From Vigna angularis (taxonomy: Eukaryota > Streptophyta > Magnoliopsida > Fabales > Fabaceae), in the NCBI RefSeq assembly GCF_016808095.1, contig NC_068974.1, positions 6,758,001 through 6,822,000 of the forward strand: a stretch of 64,000 bases of DNA. The letters run 5' to 3'. A model generated the notes under the pieces. It worked only from the letters and a program-made list of their open reading frames with translations. It did not search any database and was not told the DNA's origin. Of this stretch, positions 11,812 to 23,864 are shown in pieces (positions within the stretch are counted from its first letter, which is position 1; each line of letters opens with the position of its first letter). The translations under genes and the position numbers were made by a program.

Positions 11812-12904
11812 GGTTTAATGTAGGTTCTTTTTTTTTTTTCCAGAATCTCAAATAGATCTCCTACTTATTCGGTGTCTCAATTAGGTCCTTATGTTTGAAA
11901 AATTGAAACAAATAGAGGTTGGCCGTTAAATTGGACAAACGACGTTTAAGAGGCCCTTACGTGACATGCTGACAGTATTTTCGCCTAAGCTAAACCTTCT
12001 TTGCCTGGGCGAAAACTAAGTTGCTTGAGCGAGATTTAGGCTAAAATTTGTGGTGTCCACTGGAACATTTTAGCTTACGTGAAACTTTGTTCGCCTGGGC
12101 GACAATGTCCTGCAACTAAGGTTGAGCCACTACAGCTTTTTCACTTAGGCGAAACTTGGATAGCCTGGGCAAATCCTTTTAAAACTATTGTCTCGTCAAT
12201 CTAGCTGAAGTGAAAATTTTTAGCTTAAGCGAGACCACGCGACCCTATATTAAAACTCAGAAAAGAAAGGACTGATTCATAACCACTTTCTTTCCAACAT
12301 AGTGCTTTCTTTCCTTAAATTATAAGGCGCGAGGTATGAAGAGATAAAACACTAGTACTTTATCACAGAAAGAAAAGTGGTTTTGCTTCCATAGGAATAT
12401 GATCCTTTCTTGATTAAGATTCCTACTTTTTGGTATACCATTAACATCATTGCTGGTATTGAGGTAAGGTAGACCATTTTCATGGATTACACAATAGAGT
12501 ATACTTTGATAAAATTCGACCCTAAAACAGCTACCAAGAAAGGCAAACAGTAAACTGAATATAACACAACTTCATTCATTCAAGATAGTCAAATACGTTG
12601 TTATTTGAGTTTTCATTCACAAACTCACTTTAACATCATCTATTGCATCCTATCAAAACGAATATATAAGCAAAACTTGTGTTTCGATTTTTTGCATATC
12701 TCGTCCAGGCGAGAAGATTTAGCTTAGGCGAAAATACTATCAACATGCCACGTAAAGGCCTCTTAAACGACGGTTGTCCAATTTGACGACAAGCCTCTAT
12801 TTGTTTTAATTTTTCAAAAATAAGAACCCAATTGAGACATCGAATAACTAAGGGACCTATTTGAGATTCTGGACGAAAAAATGGACTTACCGAAACATTA
12901 AACC
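11812..12904. mobile_element. Non-autonomous Mutator-like element (MULE), 1093 bp
   Basis: Both ends begin GGTTTAATGT when read inward and the arms match for about 190 bp: left 11812-12005, right about 12715-12904, sharing CCAGAATCTCAAATAG, AAATTGGACAA and TTTAAGAGGCC. An exact 9-bp TSD TTAAATAAA lies at 11803-11811 and 12905-12913. Long inverted ends plus a 9-bp TSD define a MULE. The interior has no transposase frame. It carries about eleven variants of a GCTTARGCGAAA / GCCTGGGCGA motif between 11978 and 12735 (see findings). Confidence 0.88.
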
Positions 12905-13619
12905 TTAAATAAATTAGTAAGCTATATTTTTTATTTATTAAAAAGTTATAGTAGAATTGTCAAGAAATACATCTTTTTAACAATACAAAAGTTCAAATAC
13001 GAAGTGAACAGACCATAGACATAAAATAAAAGTTATTGACATGAAAATATACAGGAAGTATACATACAAATTAATTAACAACCGATATCCATTATTAAGT
13101 AAAGCAAAGATATGGAATCAAGTACCTCCAATTTAGAATAGAATATAGAGTTACGTTTTTCACATAGAATCGAATAGGATACATTTAGCATCAAAGTTGG
13201 AAATTATGAAATTATAGGAGAGTAAAAATGATATTTCGTGTGAAATTCTTTCAAATATGAGCACATCAGCAGTGATAAAAAAAAATCATCTATCCCGCAA
13301 ATTAGTTTTTTTGCATTGCTTCAAAATCCCCGTAAGCGAACATGTTTAATTCTCCAATCTGTCTACGTCATTCCTCTTGAACAGAAGATTATGCATGACA
13401 CCTGAATAAACATACATTAAGGGTTTGTTATTTCATAAATATCTTTATTCCCTTTTTAATGATTACACTTTTAAGTGTAAAAGTTCTATGTAAACTTGAC
13501 CAATACATTAATACTATTAAGACGATGCCATATTGTTTGACCAATCATGTATTTAAGGATTCAATCAAATTTAAATTTGAATTAATAAAATCAAAGCATT
13601 TAAAAGAAATGGTTTAGTG

Positions 13620-13930
13620 AAGATATCATCCCATTGATGATGGGTTGGGTTTTGACAAACTTATGTTCAAAACCATTTTTTTTATATGTAAAGGGATATC
13701 TTACTTCTATATCCATATATATTAGGTGTTGTATAAGGATTTTAAATAGGTTGATTGTGTTAGTGTTGTCACAATAGAGTATAATGTTTGTAGAATTAAA
13801 GTAATCTTCCGGTTGATACTTTATTCAGAAGTTAAAATCAATAACTTGCAATTGACATATATTCTATTTCTATTGTAGACAAAGTAATGGAGTTTTGTTT
13901 CTTGTTTGACCAAGAAATTAGGCATGGCGC
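13620..13930 (-). pseudogene. Degenerate Ty1/copia RNase H fragment
   Basis: On the minus strand a decayed frame reads NSITLSTIEIEYMSIAS (near 13900-13850), equivalent to the conserved copia RNase H region usually close to LSTAEAEYIA. Further along comes CDNTNTINL (near 13773), equivalent to the usual CDNTSAI block, and then a weak match to the IEIRHHF region near 13700. Stops and missing bases interrupt it. It is a fragment of an old minus-strand copia pol; no LTR could be tied to it. Confidence 0.6.
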
Positions 13931-15203
13931 AATGAATTGCAATCCTATATTTAATTTTTTTTTTCTATATCGACACGGTCTCCAACATTGTTTGCATCAC
14001 AAAAATACTTCTAATATAAGGTTTTCTTGAAGCACAAACACAAATTAGTTAACCCCTATGAAAAGGGAAAAAAACTAAGAAAGTAGGGTTGAATTGTATT
14101 CAAATGATGGTTCTATAAATTCAGTATTCAATTAAAAGGGTTTTTTTTATGTAGAGCAACAAAGGAAATCTTTAACCATTTACTAATTTACTTAAATGTT
14201 CTAGTTTTACTTATTTACTTAACGACTATGCTTCCATACTAGCGCAAATAAGAATAATGTGCAAAGTAAAGAGATAGAGAGAAAAAGGGTATACACAACA
14301 TTTTTATTCTGGTTTATCTGCTTAAATAATGTCAAATTTTCAATTAACTTATTGAGTTCTATTAAACAGACTAATATTATGAAGTAAAAAGAGTATTCTT
14401 TGGGTTTCTGACCACTATTGACTAACCCCTTGAGTTTAGTTTAAGTTCATACACATTCCTCACTTATCCCTTGAGTACTCTTTCCCTAATTACTCTCGTT
14501 TCAACATGAGCATTCTTTCCTAAGCCAATCTTAACTCAACTCAAGTATTATTTCAACTTCCAACCATTCTTAGCTGACCTATTCAAGTATTATTCCAATA
14601 AGTCATTCCTTTCTTAAGAAAATATTTTTTCATAAATCATTTATGGCTTAAACAAGTATTCTTTGAATAATAGTTAATCTTGACTAATAACTGAGCATTC
14701 TTTACCAATCAACCATTATTGGCTAGGATGATTAAATGGTATAATTTATGATCATTGATCACACTTTTTCTTATTAGGAAGGTTGACAATTTTAAGAGGT
14801 ATGTAAAAATAATGATCTCTTGTAGCTTGAAAAAATGAACACCAGTAGTGTTCCCCTTAAAGTTTTTATTGGCCCGAAAAAATTAGTAGTGCTTTTGTAA
14901 ACAACAATGTGGTCTTTATTACTTTCTTCTTGAAGTTAAAAAGGTTTCTATATAATCTTGAAGAAAGCAGTATTCGTGGAATTGCTTTTGACCTTTTTTG
15001 GCTATTATGCAATTTCAATTCTTTTGAATGTATTTTCCTTCTGAAGAGTTTGACGATGACAAATGCATTAAATGTATTTTATGCAACAAAAAATGTTCTT
15101 TCTTCCTTTAAGCAACATCCCAATAGTTAGATGTGCTTATTGTTGGGTGCCACACAACAACCAAATATACCAGCAAGTATATTGGGTTATTTGTAGTATA
15201 ACA
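13931..15203. other. AT-rich intergenic stretch, no gene seen
   Basis: Only short open frames (for example around 14909-15130) without recognisable domains. Around 14380-14740 there is loosely repeated 'AGTATTCTTTCC...CAACCATT...' wording that looks like remains of a repetitive element. The last 60 bases of the window carry similar wording. No boundaries could be set. Confidence 0.4.
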
Positions 15204-16123
15204 TGTAACACCCAAATTTCTAGGGTGTCACGGGTTATTCAAAAATTGGTAAATTTTAAAACTTTATCATAGTGCGTAAACGTATTTTCAAAACCTTAAC
15301 ATTTAAATGTGCATAATTTATTCCAAACATAATAATTCTAAAACACTTGTCTAATGAAAATAAGGAAGGAACTAAAATAACTCCAATTACATTGTCTAAA
15401 AGTTCAAACTCAATGACTTTAAATAAAAGTCCCAAGTTTGTTCCCCATCATCTCTTGATTCTATCATGCCTCAACACCATCTGCAACATCATCTACCCAA
15501 GTATAACACATTATGCGATCATCGACGATAACACCATTCACAACACACAAACACAAACATGTATGGGGTAAGCTATCGATAAAACAATCATAATAACAAG
15601 ATATAAACACACTAATTATATCAACCATAAACAACCACCTCATACATAGTAGTAATAACAATAGGATTCCTAATCCTCTAACATAAGAATTCAATCATAA
15701 TGTATTACTCGTTCCTCGATCCCTGATCCTCGATCCCCAATCCTTGATCTCTAACCCTTGATGTCATCACTAACATCTCACACATAGACCTTTAGTCTAT
15801 CCACTCATTAGCACCTATGCTAAATACTTACTATAACCATTATAGTAACATCACTATCAACATAACATAACCTGAAGCATTTTCAATACCATGATCATAT
15901 CATAGATACACCACCATCATGATTATCCCAATCATGAATAACACCATGAGCATCACCAACCCATGAACTTCGTCATGACAAGACTCAGTCACACTCTTGT
16001 ACCTTACCTCACCTGCCTATAGTCGCTCATACAGACCCATTTGTATCTTTCCCTATAGATAAACTCGAGTCATCCTTCTTTTGGTTTTGGACATGTTCCC
16101 CTATCACACAAGGCGGAACATCT

Positions 16124-16124
<1 letters not shown>

Positions 16125-16171
<47 letters not shown>
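16125..16171 (+). repeat. Homopolymer run of 47 C residues
   Basis: An uninterrupted C tract within the long gypsy LTR. The related copy at 41369 onward does not cover this part, so the ancestral length cannot be judged. It creates a spurious polyproline frame. G/C homopolymers of this length are rare in plant DNA and may partly be a sequencing or assembly effect. Confidence 0.95.
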
Positions 16172-17063
16172 ACCAAAGAAGATTTAGCACTCAAATATCA
16201 TTCTCTTTTCTACAAGTATTTGCCAAAGAGAACATCACTCTCTTTTCAACAACCAATGCTAAAGAGAGTCACCCCCTTTTCAACAACCCATGCTAATGGA
16301 AGCACCTATTCGCATATAGAACCAATATTTACTAGGTACAACAAGTAGACTAATCTCCCATGCCTCATGCTCATTAACCACACACAATCTTGTGCATTTC
16401 ATCTTTCCCTCATGCTTTAAACTCAACCACAAGTCAAATCTGATCTTAAACACAACATTAATCTCAATATCTTATAATCATCACATTCCACAACTCCTTA
16501 AGCTTGGTCCATGTTCATTTTTCATCAAAACAGATTGTTTCGAGTAAAATTACTCTAGATAATCGATTATCATAAGTGATAATTGATTATTTCTGAAACA
16601 TACACATATACGCAAATTACCTTGTGATAATTATTATCACTTAAGATAATTGATTATCTTAGTGGTTCCACACAGCAAATCACCAAAATTCATCACGAAT
16701 GAAGGGATAATCGATTATCATCCTAAATAATCACGTTCCTAGACCAAAACCTAAGGTCCAACCGCCATGTATCAACCCTAAATCACGTGAAAACATGCTT
16801 AAGACATCATACATGTCTATACCTCTCATACACACATAGATTCACACTCATATGCACATAATATATCAAAAGAATCATCCAAAATCCATCATCATGTAGA
16901 TTTCAATGCAAACAACCGAAAAACTCTGCACATGTTTATCATACCATATTTATATCATATGTTTGCATAGTAAAACCCCATTATCATAACTTTGTTCCCC
17001 CTTAGCATCAAATCCTATTTATGGGATAACCCAACAAAACCATACATAAATTCATAGGAAAAA

Positions 17064-17868
17064 TGATGGAAACCCATTTAGGGCATTCCATTCAAAGGAG
17101 TACCAACTTAAGCTAAGACTAAGAAAGGGAAGTTGGAGAAGGACTTTTAGAAAGCTCTTTCTTGATTTTCTTTCTCTAAGTCTTAGAAGGATTCTTTTTA
17201 ATACTTATATGGTTGTTTTGTAGGGTCTAATAAAGCTTGGAGACCATGGTTGAGCCACCCAAAAAGCATGAGAAGCCAAGGAAAGCAAATGAGCTAAAAA
17301 GGGGAGAAAAAGAGGTGATTTCCGGATTGGAGAGCTTTGCTTCCAGATTAGAAATGCAAAGGAAATTGGCTTTCGGATTGTAATCCGCGCCCAACCACAA
17401 TCATGCCTGGCTCAGCCACTGCGTATTAGATTTTGAATTTTGCATGTTTTCCTTGTGTGCTTGGAGTGGGAAGCGTGATCCAGCTAACTTGGCTCTCAAG
17501 CTCGACTTTTATTTGAATTTTTGGAGGGAATTTAGGCCAGAATTGAGGCCCCTCTTCACCTATAAATAAAAGGGTCTCTCCTTTGTAATTTTCACTTTTG
17601 GATGTAATGAAATGCTACAGAATTGTTTGCTCAACCTCTTATATCCCTTAGACACCTCTGAATTTGGAATTCAGATACTCTCCTCTAGCTTCCTTCCTTA
17701 GTAGGAAGACCTTCTGAGCTTGGAGGCATCATACACACACCATACCTTCATTTCAACTTTCATCAAACACCTTCTATGCATCCATTTCACTGCACCATTT
17801 TTCATTCCGCTGTGCATATGTTTTAGAGCTTCTTCTTGCGTGCTTAATGCTAGGAGAGGGTTCCATCA
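17064..17868 (+). repeat. 5' LTR of the nested gag-only element
   Basis: 805 bp, TGATGG...CCATCA. It contains a TATA-like box near 17560 and a polyadenylation-like AT-rich zone. It is the same length as its 3' partner. Confidence 0.92.
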
Positions 17869-20488
17869 AGTGGTATCATGAGCTTAGGTCATCCACGCAC
17901 AAGGAGCTAAGCTATTTCCTCCATGTTCTATTTCATTTCTGAATTCTGTTATGCTTTCTGTTTCAGATTTCCAGCTTCTGTTTTGAATTAATTTTCAGTC
18001 TGTTTTGCTATTTCCAGTCACTATTGTTGTGCTTCCATTGTGTAATCATGTTTATATTTCATTTTAAACGATGAATCTTCTTTGCTTGAGTCATTTTCAG
18101 CCTTATCTTTCAATTTCAAGTTTGTCATAAGTCATGTGCACATTCTGATGCAGTTTTAATTCTGTTTGTTCGAGTGTTAATCTGTTCTACTGTGTTTTTC
18201 GGTTTGCTTGAGTTTAGAGTGCTGGAAAAGCTTTAAATGAACCAATTAAGGAAATGAGAACATGTTCTAGCCTTGGTGATATAAGCAAAAGCACTAGAAA
18301 CTGATTCTGGTTTCAAATCTGCTCAAGAAATTCAAATCTGGTTTTAAAATTTCAAATCTGTTTCAGCTGGTTTTATTTGATTCTGCTGCTTGGCAAAATT
18401 TTTTTTGATGTTATTGGAAGTGGCTAAAGGTATGGCAGACCATTAAAAGCAAGGAAATGCATTTTGCATAGCTTGGTTCCCTTAAAAACCAGTAGCCTTT
18501 GCTGTCCAGTATTTTATTCCAGCTTTTCACCGTGCTATCATCTTTGGTTTGGTCCATTCTGGTTTGGTCATACTAAGAACTTTAATTCTAGCTTGGATTT
18601 GTGCAATGGCATTTTCTTGAGTCAATTTGATCACTGTTCCAGCCTTTGGTTCTTTTAAAACTAATTTTGGTGGTGAGTTGGTGCATTTTACTGCATAAAT
18701 TGGTATAGCAGAGGTGATTTTCGAACTCTGCTATTTCAGTGTTGTTTAAGAGTTTCAGCAAGTCTAAATTGATGATTTAAAGTTGCTAGCACTGTTCATT
18801 TGGTCAAAACTTAGCCTATATGCAGATTTACATTTTAAACCATCACTTTTTGGGTTAAATTGGAAGTGAACCAGTGATTTTGAATTGTAAACAGTTTCTG
18901 AGTTGTTTAAGAGTTTGAACATGCTTAAAATCATCAAGCAAAGTTGTTTGGTCATTCACATGAGCTGTTGAATCACTTCCACTTGTTTTATGGTTCAAAA
19001 CCACCATTTCAGTGTACTTTTTCTGGTGCAGATTACTGTTACAGCCACTGTTTTTGGTATTGTTGTGCAAATTTATTTTTGGATTGTAGCAAGAGCTGGT
19101 TCATTGTTTAATATTGAAAATAAATGATCAAAATAAGTCATATCAAGTGTTAAAAAGCCTGCAGAACCGTGCAATCCAGTTTCAAACAGTTAAAACCCCA
19201 AAACACAATCTGATTTTCATTGGGGCATTTTAACAAACACTTTGGTAAAATATCAAACAGTTTGGTCTGGATGAGTTTGTGATCTGCTATTTTCGTTTTT
19301 ATTGCTTTCTTAATCTATTCTAGTGCCAGTATTAGGTTCCTTTAGAGTGCTTGCCGTTATTCCATTCCTGTCCCCATTTGATTTCCTCATTCTTGGCTTC
19401 CAAACTGTCAAACATTCATAAATCTGGTTTGAAATTCTGGTGCAGTTTGCTAATTCTTTTTGGTGACTGTTTTGGATGATTTTGATGGTGTTGTGAAGTC
19501 CTTTTGGAGCATTCAAGTTGCAGAACCCTTTGCCTACCAAGGTAGCATCTTAGGAAGTGAAGAGGAACCTAAATTTTAGAATTCAAGTGTGTTGTCCAAA
19601 TAACGTTAATTGCATTTTTCAGCAGCATAAAACATTTTTCTGCAGTGAGAATTTGAGTGAAAATTGGCAACTCCTATAGCCAAATTTTGAGAGACCAGTT
19701 CCATACCAAAGTGAATGAGAGATTGAGTGTTTAGAACCTAAAAGGAACTTGCTAGAACACCTTAAAACAATTCAGAAGTGAGATTTGAGTGGATGCACAT
19801 GAAGCCAAAATACTTGGCCGAGAGGAAAATCCTGTTTTAGCTTCCAATGCTGAAAAGTCCAATTTCTTAAATCTGATTTGTGCTATTCAATTGGCCTATG
19901 CAGTTTTTGTTTTGCAAGGCAATGCCAATGATCAAAAAGATTTTTGAAACACCTGTTTGAATTGGTTTTTGCAATTGAAGAATTAATTTGCTCAATTGGA
20001 GCATTAGCTTTTCTTTGATATAACAGTGCAGGTCTGAAACTGAATGGTGATCATCAAGGAGATGCAAATGGATCTGTCTAAGCTGAAGTGCTACTGATTT
20101 GACGAGAAAGTAATTGGATGAGTGCAAACCCCAGATTTCTCTGTGCAAAATTGTTTTGGAATGTATCCTGTAGCTAACTGCAGCAGTTCACGTAAACATT
20201 GATTAAGCACTGTGCCAATCATCAAGCATACATCTAATTGCATCTCAAGGGCTGAATACAACCTGTTCCAGTGCAGAAAACATGTTCTGCAGTAGCTAGT
20301 TTTGGTCTATTTTTAAATTCAATAGTGAATCTTACTTTGAAAATGGTCAAGTAAGTAACCTTAGACATTCTGGCTAGGTAAGACTTGGTATTTAAGCGGC
20401 CTTTGTCTCACCTCTCTTACCTGGGAATTGTCTCTTGGTAAAATCTTAAACCTTTTCAAACTAAGAATCCACTTTTGAAATTAAAAAG
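17869..20488 (+). other. Long untranslated leader of the nested retrotransposon
   Basis: About 2.6 kb between primer site and Gag start with no convincing frame on either strand. Phrases such as TTTCAAATCTG, GTGCAGAA and AATTGGTTT recur loosely. Such a long non-coding leader is unusual next to a roughly 1.1-kb coding part. Confidence 0.6.
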
Positions 20489-21571
20489 ATGTCTAAGGAA
20501 ATCATGATCACCAAGAGAGGAATAGAAATGAGTGAGCTTAGGAACTTGTTTGCCCAATACATGAAAAATCAAAATGAAGGTGAACAAAAAGAAAGAAGGA
20601 AGGATGAAAGGTACAACCAAGCTAGGAAAGATATTCCATTTTTTGGTAAAGACATTAGTGCTTTAACATTCTTAGCTTGGGAAAGAAAAATTGATAAACT
20701 ACATTCTTTTCTTGCAAAAGATAGTGAATCCTTTGCTCTTAACATGTATCTTTCTAGATTAAAAGAACATGCAAGTGAGTGGTGGAATCATAGGCAATAT
20801 AGTGTCAAGAAAGGTAGAAAATCCTCAATTCATGATTGGTATGAACTAAGAGCTTGCATGAGAAGAAATTTTGTTCCTCCTTCAGCCAAGAAAGAACTAG
20901 AATTAATGGGACACCTCATTCAAGAGGGAAAAACATTTATGAAAGGTCTAGATGGTTTCTCTAGTAGGGAAATTGAATTTAAAGAAAAACTTGAGAAACT
21001 CTTGGATAAGAGAAGAAAGAGAGAGACTAGAAGGAGAGAAGAGGAATTGAGAGAAAAGATAAAAGAAGAAAAGAGAAAGAGAGAAGAAGAGGAATTAAGA
21101 GAAAAGATAGAAGAAGAAAAGAGAAAGAGAGAAGAAGAGAAGAGAGAAGAAGACGAGAGAAGAAAAGAAGAAGATAGAAAAGAAGAAGAAGAAAGAAGAG
21201 AAAAAGAAAACAGAGAAAAGGAGCAATTGTTATTGATGGCAAATTCTACTCCTACAATTCAAAGGGAACCAAAAAGGGAAGGTTTCCAATCCTTTAATTC
21301 TTCTTCAATTATCTTTAAGTCTTTGAATGATAACTTCTCTTTTAAATTAATTTCCATACCAATTTTCATTATACTACCCTCTTCAAAATATGGCAATTTA
21401 AACAAAAAAAGAGTGACTTGTGAATTAGGACTTTCAAATTTCCTTAAAACTATTAAACAAAGTCCTTATTCTAAAGTTACTTCCATAAAAAAATTCTTTC
21501 TTGGATTGATACTAATTGGAGATATATTTGATGCTTATTGTAGATATATTTTTGATCCAGGAGGAAAGTGA
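20489..21571 (+). CDS. Gag-like protein of the nested retrotransposon, 360 aa, intact
   Basis: Capsid-type structural protein expected to package element RNA into cytoplasmic particles. Residues about 50-130 hold a retrotransposon-gag core: ALTFLAWERKIDKLHSFL, then EHASEWWNHRQ and a WYELRACMRRNFVPPS stretch, in the order expected for plant Ty3/gypsy Gag. Residues about 160-245 are an extreme Glu/Lys/Arg-rich segment made of repeated EEKRKREEE-like heptads, probably a long charged helix. No CCHC zinc knuckle is visible. The C-terminal 100 residues are hydrophobic and basic without a known domain. The ATG at 20489 opens the frame about 2.6 kb behind the primer site. No protease or polymerase follows before the 3' LTR. 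The frame is free of stops, unlike the copia and Athila copies in this window. Confidence 0.75.
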   Translation: MSKEIMITKRGIEMSELRNLFAQYMKNQNEGEQKERRKDERYNQARKDIPFFGKDISALTFLAWERKIDKLHSFLAKDSESFALNMYLSRLKEHASEWWNHRQYSVKKGRKSSIHDWYELRACMRRNFVPPSAKKELELMGHLIQEGKTFMKGLDGFSSREIEFKEKLEKLLDKRRKRETRRREEELREKIKEEKRKREEEELREKIEEEKRKREEEKREEDERRKEEDRKEEEERREKENREKEQLLLMANSTPTIQREPKREGFQSFNSSSIIFKSLNDNFSFKLISIPIFIILPSSKYGNLNKKRVTCELGLSNFLKTIKQSPYSKVTSIKKFFLGLILIGDIFDAYCRYIFDPGGK

Positions 21572-21641
21572 CAAACCAAAGTTGTGCTTCTTTATATCTT
21601 CCCAATTTGAGGACAAATCGTTTTTTTCAAGAGGGAGGGTA

Positions 21642-22446
21642 TGATGGAAACCCATTTAGGGCATTCCCTTCAAAGGAGTACCAACTTAAGCTAAGACTAA
21701 GAAAGGGAAGTTGGAGAAGGACTTTTAGAAAGCTCTTTCTTGATTTTCTTTCTCTAAGTCTTAGAAAGATTCCTTTTAATACTTATATGGTTGTTTTGTA
21801 GGGTCTAATAAAGCTTAGAGACCATGGTTGAGCCACCCAAAAAGCATGAGAAGCCAAGGAAAGCAAAGAAGCTAAAAGGGGGAGAAAAAGAGGTGATTTC
21901 CGGATTGGAGAGCTTTGCTTCCGGATTAGAAATGCAAAGGAAATTGGCTTCCGAATTGTAATCCGCGCCCAGCCACAACCATGCCTGGCTCAGCCACTGC
22001 GTATTAGATTTTGATTTTTGCATGTTTTCCTTGTGTGCTTGGAGTGGGAAGCGCGACCCAGCTAACTTGGCTCTCAAGCTCGACTTTTATTTGAATTTTT
22101 GGAGGGAATTTAGGCCAGAATTGAGGCCCCTCTTCACCTATAAATAAGAGTGCCTCTCCTTTGTAATTTTCACATTTGGATGTAATGAAATGCTGCAGAA
22201 TTGCTTGCTCAGCCTCTTATACCCCTTAGTCACCTCTGAATTTTGAATTCATATACTCTCCTCTAGCTTCATTCCTTAGTAGGAAGGCCTTCTGAGCTTG
22301 GAGGCATCATACACACACCATACCTTCATCCAAACTTTCGTCAAACACCTTCTATGCATCCATTTCACTGCACCATTTTTCATTCCGTTGTGCATCTGTT
22401 TTGGAGCTTCTTCTTGCGTGCTTAATGCTAGGAGAGGGTTCCATCA
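21642..22446 (+). repeat. 3' LTR of the nested gag-only element
   Basis: 805 bp, TGATGG...CCATCA, preceded by the polypurine tract at 21629-21641. It matches the 5' LTR with about 35 visible substitutions and no large indel. Confidence 0.92.
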
Positions 22447-23365
22447 AAAGACCCAACACAATATGTTATAAACCCTATCCCCATGCATACACAAACAATT
22501 TCCCAACAACAACCATAGATAACCATACCCATAACCATGCACTCATCCATCAAAATCAAAATTACCCAATGATGATAACTAATAATTCGTGGCATACAAC
22601 AAACAAAACAAAACAAAGGTAAGTTTCCCTGTACATTGGCTAAATACTAGGGTTTTAACTACAACATCAAAACACCGTTAATCTTCCTTTTGCTTTAAAG
22701 GTTTATGTTGCTTTTTCTCTTCTTTCTCAAACATCTTTCTCTCCTTTGCTTCTCTCTTTGATTTAAAGCTTCTAAGGTTTTTAAAACACAAAATGTCACT
22801 CATCTCTCTATATCTTAATATTTATAAAACAATCCAACTCTATCTTTAATATCTCCTCACTTATAATAATATATTTTAAAAACCAAATCTATCTAAATCT
22901 TTATTCTCCTTCTATCTCACTTCCACCATCTACCTTTTATTTTCTTTTATTTAATTTACACACTTTTACTTCATACACCCCCTTATTTAATTTCTTCACC
23001 AATTAAAAAAAAGGTAAAAGATTATTTTGCCCTTAAGCAAAAATACAAATAAAACCAAGGTTTTCCTCAACTCCCTTTATCCCTAGAATTGAACCCACAA
23101 CCCTAAATCATCCTTCTATTAACAAGTCAACACATCACATTGATAATATCACACACACATACACATCAATCACTTAATTATCAACATAACAATCATGTGT
23201 TGCACTTTATTAATAATAACATCAAAGAAATAACATAATTATGTTCTAACAACGATATTCACACGCAACACCTTATTAGTCATATCAACTCTTAAAAGAA
23301 ACATACTTAAGTCTTAACAAAACTTTATTTCTAAAACCCCTATTTTCCCTGGGTCTTACATAACA

Positions 23366-23861
23366 AGTATCATATCAACATGGGTGTGGTAAACAACACA
23401 ATGTTCTAACTAGTTTGATCATTGATAAAACAATAAATGGGTTGTAAGACGTATAAAACATAGTTGATTCACAAAACATGTTGAAGTTCGACTTCACCAC
23501 TTTTTCCTTCTCTTATAATGGTTTTGTTGTTAGACATTACGCTGCAAGTAATCAAGTCTTAGGAGTTCACTTTGAATGTAACTCTAGGTCTATCCTTAGC
23601 ACCTAGAGCCTAGGATTACCAAACTTCAATATGATCCCTCAATGATTGCTTAAATTGATCACCTACATTAATATCAAAACTCTATAGCCAGCTCCAGCCT
23701 TAAATCTATTCCTAGCATCTAAAAGTGTGCATGTGAATTGGTTGGACAACAACTTGAAACTAGTTTCCACTCAATCTCAAGCTAATGAAATAAGATAAGT
23801 GATAAGTTCATCTAACAAGTATAAACCAATTCACAAACATGTAATTAAAAGAAAGCATTCA
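23366..23861. other. Intergenic DNA, no gene seen
   Basis: Sequence between the gypsy solo LTR and CACTA copy C. The wording is like that of 24773-25440, suggesting that CACTA copy C interrupted an older unclassified repeat here. Confidence 0.4.
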
Positions 23862-23864
23862 TAA

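Larger units (their letters stand above)
17064..22446 (+). mobile_element. Complete gag-only LTR retrotransposon, nested in the gypsy LTR
   Basis: Two 805-bp LTRs (17064-17868 and 21642-22446) begin TGATGGAAACCC and end GGTTCCATCA. The primer site TGGTATCATGAGC starts at 17871, a variant of the tRNA-Met type. The polypurine tract AAGAGGGAGGGTA (21629-21641) abuts the 3' LTR. The LTRs have a TATA-like CCTATAAATAA (near 17560) and differ from each other at about 35 positions by eye, roughly 4-5%. Flanking bases are AAAAA and AAAGA, so the TSD is imperfect. The only coding region is the Gag-like frame at 20489; protease, RT, RNase H and integrase are absent. It would depend on another element for reverse transcription. 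Confidence 0.9.
15204..23360 (+). mobile_element. Probable solo LTR of a long-LTR Ty3/gypsy element, split by a nested retrotransposon
   Basis: The outer sequence starts TGTAACACCCAAATTTC and ends CCCTGGGTCTTACA. A perfect 5-bp TSD TAACA lies at 15199-15203 and 23361-23365. Removing the nested element at 17064-22446 leaves about 2.8 kb with no gag/pol, which fits one very long LTR left by recombination. LTRs starting TGTAACACCC are typical of Tekay/Del-type chromoviruses (family knowledge; assignment tentative). The same LTR recurs as a fragment at 41369-44500. Inside are TAATCGATTA-type palindromes (about 16560-16720) and a 47-base C run. Confidence 0.72.

Noticed and set aside
16081..16296. 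Open frame with a long polyproline run
   Set aside because: It exists only because of the 47-base C homopolymer inside a gypsy LTR; flanking residues show no domain.
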